Below, in pieces: positions 1 to 4,109 of a stretch of 5,090 nt of DNA. The stretch spans positions 1 through 5,090 of the forward strand of contig NZ_JAIOSW010000472.1 of the NCBI RefSeq assembly GCF_021107415.1, written 5' to 3'. The notes under the pieces were generated by a model. That model made no database searches. It was not told the origin of the DNA and worked only from the letters and a program-made list of their open reading frames with translations. This stretch comes from Desulfobacula sp. Lineage in GTDB: Bacteria; Desulfobacterota; Desulfobacteria; Desulfobacterales; Desulfobacteraceae. The position numbers and the translations under genes are program-made. The stretch's first letter is position 1. Each line of letters starts with the position of its first letter.

Positions 1-1
1 T

Positions 2-304
2 GCTGATGAAAATATCCTCGGAGAGGACAATGTTTTAATCAGCACATTTGTCAACGCTTCCGGCCTTTTTGCAGTGGGAAATAATCTTTTCAGGCAAACA
101 GAGGGTTCGGGTAATGCAACAGAAAGAACACCTGGAGAAGAGGGTGCTGGAACCGTGGTCAATAATTTTCTTGAAGGCTCCAATGTGAGCGTAATTGAAG
201 AAATGGTTTCTATGATTGCCGGACAAAGAGCCTATGAAGCCAATTCAAAATCAATTCAGACTGCTGACAGTATGCTTACTACTGCTAATGGATTGAAAAG
301 ATAG
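2..304 (+). CDS. flgG: Flagellar distal rod protein FlgG, C-terminal part (5' end outside window)
   Basis: The reading frame is open from the window edge and ends at TAG 302-304, giving 101 residues. FlgG forms the distal rod that passes through the P and L rings and joins the hook. The visible part has the family's C-terminal signature: a TFVNASGL-like strand turn, then AVGNNLF, a TPGEEGAGTVVNNFLEGSNV segment, and the terminal coiled-coil helix with the motif VIEEMVSMIAGQRAYEANSK followed by IQTADSML. This helix, with an N-terminal partner outside the window, makes the D0 domain of rod and hook proteins. The LEGSNV and IQTADSML wording and the flgA gene directly downstream favour FlgG over its paralogue FlgF, though the diagnostic N-terminal half cannot be seen. 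The stop codon abuts the flgA start codon (TAGATG), so the two genes are co-transcribed and probably translationally coupled. Confidence 0.95.
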   Translation, partial: ADENILGEDNVLISTFVNASGLFAVGNNLFRQTEGSGNATERTPGEEGAGTVVNNFLEGSNVSVIEEMVSMIAGQRAYEANSKSIQTADSMLTTANGLKR

Positions 305-1318
305 ATGATTAATATGTTTTTAATAAAAATAAATATTAAATCCATTTGGTTTTTTATCATTGGGTTTATACTTATTCAGCATCTATGTCCATATAGCCTT
401 TTTGCAGAGGAGAATCAGGCATTTAAAAGCAGCATAAAGATAATTGTAAAAGAGACAAGTCTTGTAAAGCAATCCCATATTTTTTTAGGAGATATAGCCG
501 ATATAAATGCCAATAGGTTCTTAAAGGAAGCACTTGAGAAGATAGAGCTTGGTTTTTCCCCAAAACCGGGTAAGATAAAATTATTGGATAAAAAAAAAAT
601 AGTTTCCATTATTCAGGGTCAAAGGTATCTGCCTGAAAATATCATCGTCACATCTCCGCAACAGATCTATGTGAAGCGACTGAGCCAGAAGATTTCAAAA
701 CAGGAAGTCAGACAATTCGTTGACAGCCGGCTTTCCCAGGTTTTTAAAAATCAGGAATATCAATTAAAAACACTGAATATCAGAGGGCTTGAAGCATATC
801 CACAGGGAAAGACCCGGTTTCTGTTTGATTCAAATGAAATGATTAATAAAAATGGAAAATTTTCCTGTTACATTGATATTGTCATTGATGGAATAAAAGA
901 AGACAGGCTGAGAATTTCAGGAGTGGTGGTTTTATATGAAAAGGTGTTTTATACTAAAAGATCTCTTAAAAAAGGTGCGACAATATCCATTGATGACATC
1001 ATTTTAAAAAAGAAAAATATTTTTGAGTTAAGTGAGAATTTTATAAAGACATTTGATGACATTGACGGAAAGATTTTAAAATCAGGTATCCGTAAAGGTG
1101 ATTATTTAAAAACAAGTCTTCTTTCAGAGCCTCCCATGGTACAAAAAGGAGACATTGTTACGCTTGTTTCCAGAAATCAAAACCTGTTAATTGTTACATC
1201 GGCAATATCCAAAGAAGACGGGTTTGAAAATGAGCTGATAAAGGTTGAAAATCTTGATTCAGGTAGGCTTGTCCGGGTAATTGTAAAAGAAAAATCTAAA
1301 GTGGAGGTCGTATATTAG
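305..1318 (+). CDS. flgA: Flagellar basal body P-ring formation protein FlgA
   Basis: A 337-residue protein. FlgA is a periplasmic chaperone that helps FlgI polymerise into the P ring around the rod. Residues 1-34 look like a Sec signal peptide: lysines at 8 and 12, a hydrophobic core (about 13-27), and a probable cut after SLFA (A34). The C-terminal third (about 215-337) fits the SAF/FlgA C-terminal fold: RSLKKGATIS then DDI, a GIRKGDYL turn, then MVQKGDIVTLVSR and ENLDSGRLVRVIV. The middle (about 40-210) is less conserved and longer than in the short enteric form (about 220 residues), as in many non-enteric FlgA proteins. ATG 305 directly follows the flgG stop, and no clear Shine-Dalgarno sequence precedes it, so coupling to flgG translation is likely; ATG 314 is a possible alternative. 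The gene is visibly more AT-rich than flgI and holds an A10 run at 590-599. Identification rests on the C-terminal motifs plus its place before flgH and flgI. Confidence 0.92.
   Translation: MINMFLIKINIKSIWFFIIGFILIQHLCPYSLFAEENQAFKSSIKIIVKETSLVKQSHIFLGDIADINANRFLKEALEKIELGFSPKPGKIKLLDKKKIVSIIQGQRYLPENIIVTSPQQIYVKRLSQKISKQEVRQFVDSRLSQVFKNQEYQLKTLNIRGLEAYPQGKTRFLFDSNEMINKNGKFSCYIDIVIDGIKEDRLRISGVVVLYEKVFYTKRSLKKGATISIDDIILKKKNIFELSENFIKTFDDIDGKILKSGIRKGDYLKTSLLSEPPMVQKGDIVTLVSRNQNLLIVTSAISKEDGFENELIKVENLDSGRLVRVIVKEKSKVEVVY
590..599 (+). repeat. A10 homopolymer inside flgA
   Basis: Ten consecutive A bases encode Lys96-Lys97-Lys98 and the first base of Ile99. Losing one A places TAG immediately after the third lysine codon. 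Gaining one A gives about a dozen altered residues before TGA. Runs of this length are known sites for polymerase slippage; whether it occurs here is not visible from sequence. Confidence 0.9.
1303..1308 (+). promoter_or_regulatory. flgH ribosome binding site with long spacing
   Basis: GGAGGT lies inside the last codons of flgA, 14 nt before the flgH ATG at 1323, longer than the usual 5-9 nt. No ATG, GTG or TTG in the flgH frame lies closer. An in-frame ATT at 1314 has ideal spacing but would be a very rare start codon. The 1323 start is kept because it gives a normal lipoprotein signal. Confidence 0.6.
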
Positions 1319-1322
1319 AAAA

Positions 1323-2042
1323 ATGATGATGAAATTTAAAACTATCGGCCTTTTAACGCTGCTTTTTTTTTATATCAGTTTTGCAGGTTGCATATCAGGT
1401 TCCCCAAAAGATACTACAGGGCTTGTGATCCCTGAAGGAACTTCAATCCAACCCGGTATTCAGCCGGAATTTTCTTCAGTCCGTCCTTCGGAAGGATCTT
1501 TGTGGATGAATAAAAACGGGTCAATGTTCGAAGATTCAAAAGCAGCTCATGTCGGAGATACAATTATTGTTGATATTATTGAGAATTCAACATCCAGCAT
1601 GGATGTGAATACGGAAAGCTCAAGAAAAACAGGAATGGATATCGGAGTGCCGACTATGAATATACCGGGTGTGACTAATTATTTTCAAGCAGCTGCCGGC
1701 GGGACCAAGCTTATAGGGACAGATTTTTCAAATAATTTTGCAGGTGAAGCCAAAAGTGATCGTTCAGGACAGGTAACCGCTTCCATAGCCGCAAGAATTA
1801 CTGAAGTGCTGCCCAATGGGAACTTAAGCCTGTTTGGCAGACGGGCAATGAAAGTCAATAACGAAGTCCAGTATATTACGGTTTCAGGAGTTGTCAGGCC
1901 CCAGGATATTTCAGCTGCCAATAGGATAAAATCCACCTATCTTGCAGATTCGCGAATCGAGTATTATGGCAAAGGCGCTCTTGCAGATAAGCAGAAACCT
2001 GGTTGGGGAACGAGAATTATTGATAATATATGGCCCTGGTAA
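1323..2042 (+). CDS. flgH: Flagellar L-ring lipoprotein FlgH
   Basis: A 239-residue protein, normal length for FlgH. It forms the L ring in the outer membrane, the outer bushing through which the rod turns. The N-terminus is a lipoprotein signal: positive start (MMMKFK), hydrophobic stretch at 8-20, and lipobox-like F-A-G-C with the lipidated cysteine at C23; Phe at -3 is less usual than Leu. Family motifs follow in order: GSLWM (58-62), VGDTIIVDIIENS (77-89), a Gly/Asn-rich central part (104-140), FAGEAKSDRSGQV (139-151), ITEVLPNGNLSLFGRR (159-174), ITVSGVVRPQDISAAN (185-200), and the terminal GW-G-R-II-DNIWPW (227-239). The start is one of three successive ATG codons (1323, 1326, 1329), so the exact start is uncertain by two residues. 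It lies 4 nt after flgA and 15 nt before flgI. A T9 run (1363-1371) sits in the signal-peptide region. Confidence 0.97.
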   Translation: MMMKFKTIGLLTLLFFYISFAGCISGSPKDTTGLVIPEGTSIQPGIQPEFSSVRPSEGSLWMNKNGSMFEDSKAAHVGDTIIVDIIENSTSSMDVNTESSRKTGMDIGVPTMNIPGVTNYFQAAAGGTKLIGTDFSNNFAGEAKSDRSGQVTASIAARITEVLPNGNLSLFGRRAMKVNNEVQYITVSGVVRPQDISAANRIKSTYLADSRIEYYGKGALADKQKPGWGTRIIDNIWPW

Positions 2043-2057
2043 AAAGGAAGTTATCCA

Positions 2058-3077
2058 ATGTTAAAAAAAATATTAATCAATTTATTTATAGGGATTATTA
2101 TTGTCTCAAATGCCCATTGCGCAAGGATTAAAGACCTTGCAGCCATTAAAGGTATCCGTTCCAATCAACTCACCGGATATGGCCTTATCGTCGGGTTAAA
2201 CGGTACCGGAGATAAAGACGGGGTTAGCTTTACAAAGCAGGCCCTTGCCAACATGATGGAGAAGATGAATATTTTTATTGATAAAAATGGGCTGAAGGTA
2301 AAAAATGTTGCGGCTGTTATAGTAACTGCAAACATTCCGCCCTTTGCCCGAATCGGTGATAAAATTGATGTTCTGGTTTCATCCCTGGGAGATGCCAAAA
2401 GCCTTAAAGGCGGCACATTGCTGATCACCCCCTTAAAAGGGATAGATGGGCGGGTGTATGCTTTGGCCAATGGACCGGTGGCTCTTGCCATGCCGAGTGG
2501 TGCAGGGGACAGGGACAGCCATCTTCAGGTCGGTCGGATTGCCAACGGCGCATCGGTTGAACAGGAAATTGCCTTTAAACTGGATGGGAAAAGAAAATTA
2601 ATCCTTTCTTTGTTCCGGCCGGATTTTACCACTGCAAAAAGAATGACGGATACCATTAATGCTTCAATTGGAGAGGGCGTTGCCAAAACCATTGATGCCA
2701 GTGCATTGAGCTTAAGGGTCCCGGACAATATGTGGCAAAAGAACGTGGCGGAATTTATCGCAGATATTGAAACACTTTCGGTTATCCCGGACACGATTGC
2801 CAAAATCGTGATAAATGAGAAGACCGGCACTGTTGTAATTGGAAGTGATGTCACCATCTCAAGTGTTGCCATTGCCCATGGGGATCTTTCAGTCACCATC
2901 AATGAAGATCCTGAAGATGAGAAAAAAGCCAGTGTCATGAATTTGCCCGGCACATCAACCATTGGTGACCTGGTCAGGGGGTTGAATTCCCTGGGGGTAA
3001 AACCCCGGGATTTAATCAGTATTTTGCAAAGTATTAAAGCTGCCGGAGCACTTCAGGCAGAACTTGTCATTATATAG
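2058..3077 (+). CDS. flgI: Flagellar P-ring protein FlgI
   Basis: A 339-residue protein that polymerises in the periplasm around the distal rod as the P ring, with FlgA help. AAGGAAG (2044-2050) sits 7 nt before the ATG. Residues 1-22 are a Sec signal (LKK then ILINLFIGIIIV); cleavage is likely after SNA (A19) or after A22. The mature protein opens with the family signature RIKDLAAIKGIRSNQLTGYG and LIVGLNGTGD. Later come IPPFARIGDKIDVLVSSLGDAKSLKGGTL, VGRIANGA (158-165), AIAHGDLSV, and the C-terminal block DLVRGLNSLGVKPRDL followed by IKAAGALQAEL. It is somewhat shorter than the usual 365-370 residues. The loop after AIAHGDLSVTI (about 283-300) is very short and acidic, where relatives I recall carry a longer proline/valine-rich segment. 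The only cysteine is C21 in or beside the signal peptide. Confidence 0.98.
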   Translation: MLKKILINLFIGIIIVSNAHCARIKDLAAIKGIRSNQLTGYGLIVGLNGTGDKDGVSFTKQALANMMEKMNIFIDKNGLKVKNVAAVIVTANIPPFARIGDKIDVLVSSLGDAKSLKGGTLLITPLKGIDGRVYALANGPVALAMPSGAGDRDSHLQVGRIANGASVEQEIAFKLDGKRKLILSLFRPDFTTAKRMTDTINASIGEGVAKTIDASALSLRVPDNMWQKNVAEFIADIETLSVIPDTIAKIVINEKTGTVVIGSDVTISSVAIAHGDLSVTINEDPEDEKKASVMNLPGTSTIGDLVRGLNSLGVKPRDLISILQSIKAAGALQAELVII

Positions 3078-3097
3078 TTTTTATTAAGGGGTTTTAT

Positions 3098-3418
3098 ATG
3101 GATATTGATCTTGTTAACCAGAACCTGGCAAAAGCAAACCTTGGTAAGATTGAAAAACAAACATCAGATCTTGTCCGTAACAATATCAGGGAAAAAGAAT
3201 TAAAAGAGGCCTGTGCAGGATTTGAAGCCATATTCTTAAACACAATGATAAAATCCATGCGTGATTCCTTGCCGGGGGATGCGCTTTTGAATGATTCCCA
3301 CGGAATGGATATTTATAAGTCAATGTATGATGAGCACCTTGCGGATGAGTTGTCAAAAAGCAAAACATCCATTGGGGTCAAAGAATTTTTATATCAGCAG
3401 TTAAAAGAATCTTTATAG
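3098..3418 (+). CDS. flgJ: FlgJ-type rod-binding protein, single domain (no muramidase)
   Basis: A 106-residue protein equal to the N-terminal rod-binding domain of FlgJ. In enterics FlgJ is a two-domain protein of about 310 residues: the N-terminal half acts in rod assembly (rod cap), and the C-terminal half is a peptidoglycan hydrolase. Here only the first half exists. The core is at residues 34-85: KELKEACAGFEAIFLNTMI, then KSMRDSLPG, then HGMDIYKSMYDEHLADELSK, ending in a short helix VKEFLYQQL. There is no signal peptide, as expected for an axial protein exported by the flagellar type III system. AAGGGG (3086-3091) lies 6 nt before the ATG, and the gene is 20 nt after flgI. The stand-alone form is common outside enterics, so wall cutting must be done by an enzyme encoded elsewhere. 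It closes the first gene block. Confidence 0.93.
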   Translation: MDIDLVNQNLAKANLGKIEKQTSDLVRNNIREKELKEACAGFEAIFLNTMIKSMRDSLPGDALLNDSHGMDIYKSMYDEHLADELSKSKTSIGVKEFLYQQLKESL

Positions 3419-3425
3419 ATCTTAA

Positions 3426-3459
3426 GTATTTCCTTTTCTTTTCTCATTTCTTCTATCTT
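3426..3459 (+). other. Pyrimidine-rich stretch after flgJ
   Basis: This stretch between the flgJ stop and the sigma-54 promoter is almost only T and C, with isolated A and a single G. It is flanked by a 7-bp direct repeat ATCTTAA (3419-3425 and 3455-3461). A weak AT-rich stem (AAGAATC with GATCTT, 3405-3423) precedes it, so inefficient termination of the flgJ transcript is possible, but no convincing GC-rich terminator hairpin is present. Confidence 0.35.
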
Positions 3460-3463
3460 AATG

Positions 3464-3479
3464 TGGCATAATTGTTGCT
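3464..3479 (+). promoter_or_regulatory. Sigma-54 (RpoN) promoter for flgN-flgK
   Basis: TGGCATA-ATTG-TTGCT matches the RpoN consensus TGGCAYR-N4-TTGCW at every defined base. The GG (-24 element) is at 3465-3466 and the GC (-12 element) at 3477-3478, with the correct spacing. Transcription should start near 3490, giving a leader of roughly 110 nt before flgN. The site is in the only long gap of the window and points at the next genes. Sigma-54 control with an NtrC-type activator (FlrC, FleR or FlgR class) is well known for mid-stage flagellar genes in several bacteria. The activator itself is not in this window. Confidence 0.88.
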
Positions 3480-3513
3480 ATTTTTAGTATTCAGAGAATT
3501 AAACAGCCATAAC

Positions 3514-3530
3514 AGGGAAAATAATTCCCT
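3514..3530 (+). repeat. Inverted repeat 1 in the flgN leader
   Basis: AGGGAA (3514-3519) and TTCCCT (3525-3530) are exact inverted copies separated by AATAA. They could form a 6-bp RNA hairpin in the transcript from the sigma-54 promoter, or a dyad for a DNA-binding protein. Confidence 0.6.
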
Positions 3531-3537
3531 AAATAAC

Positions 3538-3555
3538 AATCCAATCTGTTGGATT
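3538..3555 (+). repeat. Inverted repeat 2 in the flgN leader
   Basis: AATCCAA (3538-3544) and TTGGATT (3549-3555) are exact inverted copies around the 4-nt loop TCTG. This 7-bp stem is the second of three dyads, and its centre is about 24 bp after that of the first. Confidence 0.65.
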
Positions 3556-3559
3556 TATA

Positions 3560-3581
3560 GCATGTCCTTAAGGGGACATGC
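3560..3581 (+). repeat. Inverted repeat 3 in the flgN leader, strongest of three
   Basis: GCATGTCC (3560-3567) and GGACATGC (3574-3581) are exact inverted copies around TTAAGG. The 8-bp stem with five G-C pairs ends 8 nt before the flgN Shine-Dalgarno sequence. It is close enough to influence ribosome access if it folds in RNA, and its symmetry would also suit a dimeric activator bound about 70-90 bp downstream of the promoter. Sequence alone does not separate these roles. Confidence 0.75.
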
Positions 3582-3589
3582 AAAATCAC

Positions 3590-3595
3590 AGGAGG
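3590..3595 (+). promoter_or_regulatory. flgN ribosome binding site
   Basis: AGGAGG, 7 nt before ATG 3603, is the strongest Shine-Dalgarno sequence in the window and fixes the flgN start. It contrasts with the weak or badly spaced sites of flgA and flgH, which fits a gene that begins a new transcript rather than relying on coupling. Confidence 0.85.
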
Positions 3596-3602
3596 AATCA
3601 AC

Positions 3603-4106
3603 ATGGAAAATTTTACCCCTGATATTGAAGATATGCTCAATGAAAAACTGGACTTGTATAAACAGCTTAATGCTCAATTAAAACAGGAGCGTAAATTTAT
3701 TGTCGATATTGATGTTGATTCATTGTGGAAAAGTTCAGAAAAAAAAAAGAAGATCACTAAAGAAATTCAAGCATTGCGGGGTAAAATTTTATATCATCTG
3801 GATGAGATGTTTTGCACCAATGATATGGATATCCGGTCTTTTTCAGTTTCATATCTCATCAGAACCATTCCAGCCCCTAAAGAATTGAAAACAAAATTTA
3901 GAAAGATAAAACTTGCCATAGAAAACGAAAAAAAAGAACTTGCCCAGGTGGCATTGGAAAATAAAAAATATGTCACAGAATACCTTTCGGTAATTGATGA
4001 TGTCATGTCCATAGCTGTAGATAATTCCAAGCAGGCCCAGTATGATCTTTCCGGGGCAATGCCCGGATCTAAAAATCCCAATTGTCTTATACATGCAGAG
4101 GTATAG
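3603..4106 (+). CDS. flgN: FlgN-family flagellar export chaperone (for FlgK/FlgL)
   Basis: A 167-residue, probably cytoplasmic, helical protein. FlgN binds the C-terminal helices of the hook-filament junction proteins FlgK and FlgL, keeps them unfolded and unpolymerised, and delivers them to the flagellar export gate. The sequence shows the layout of the family: a long helix (about 6-34, with LNEKLDLYKQLNAQLKQER), a charged second helix (about 40-68, EKKKKITKEIQALRGKIL), a third helix (about 93-140, rich in K, E and A), and a C-terminal tail with a Y-D-L-S-G turn (147-151), matching the Tyr-x-x-x-Gly tail typical of FlgN. Sequence conservation in this family is low, so the call leans on this pattern, the size, and flgK starting 3 nt later. 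No signal peptide or membrane segment is visible. An A10 run (3739-3748) encodes part of the lysine cluster 47-50. It is the first gene after the sigma-54 promoter. Confidence 0.85.
   Translation: MENFTPDIEDMLNEKLDLYKQLNAQLKQERKFIVDIDVDSLWKSSEKKKKITKEIQALRGKILYHLDEMFCTNDMDIRSFSVSYLIRTIPAPKELKTKFRKIKLAIENEKKELAQVALENKKYVTEYLSVIDDVMSIAVDNSKQAQYDLSGAMPGSKNPNCLIHAEV
3739..3748 (+). repeat. A10 homopolymer inside flgN
   Basis: Ten consecutive A bases in the codons for Glu46 and Lys47-Lys49. Loss of one A would shift into the frame that closes at the TGA ending near 3888, replacing the whole C-terminal chaperone region with unrelated residues. It is the second A10 run in this window. Confidence 0.9.
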
Positions 4107-4109
4107 AAA

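Noticed and set aside
494..501. GCCGATAT resembling the -10 element of a sigma-28 promoter, in flgA
   Set aside because: There is no TAAA-type -35 element at the right distance and the site lies within coding sequence.
2058..2123. FlgI as a lipoprotein because of Cys21 near the end of the signal
   Set aside because: The preceding residues Ser-Asn-Ala-His do not form a lipobox; His at -1 is incompatible with lipoprotein processing.
2165..2962. Long minus-strand open frames opposite flgI
   Set aside because: They are mirror frames of a strongly conserved coding gene, with no ribosome sites and no recognisable protein family.
3405..3440. Intrinsic terminator after flgJ
   Set aside because: The stem is short, AT-rich and bulged, and the following tract is mixed T and C rather than a clean T run; reported only as a weak possibility under the pyrimidine-rich stretch.
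3582..3602. CsrA binding site over the flgN Shine-Dalgarno sequence
   Set aside because: ACAGGAGG looks partly similar, but the core A-N-GGA is not met, and no GGA lies in the loop of the neighbouring hairpin.
3578..3622. Possible 14-codon leader peptide overlapping the flgN start
   Set aside because: AAGGGG is only 2 nt before its ATG, the ATG is inside the hairpin arm, and the peptide has no feature such as a codon run that would suggest attenuation.
3472..3681. 69-codon open frame starting in the promoter region and running into flgN
   Set aside because: It starts before the predicted transcript start, has no ribosome site, overlaps flgN out of frame, and resembles no family I know.
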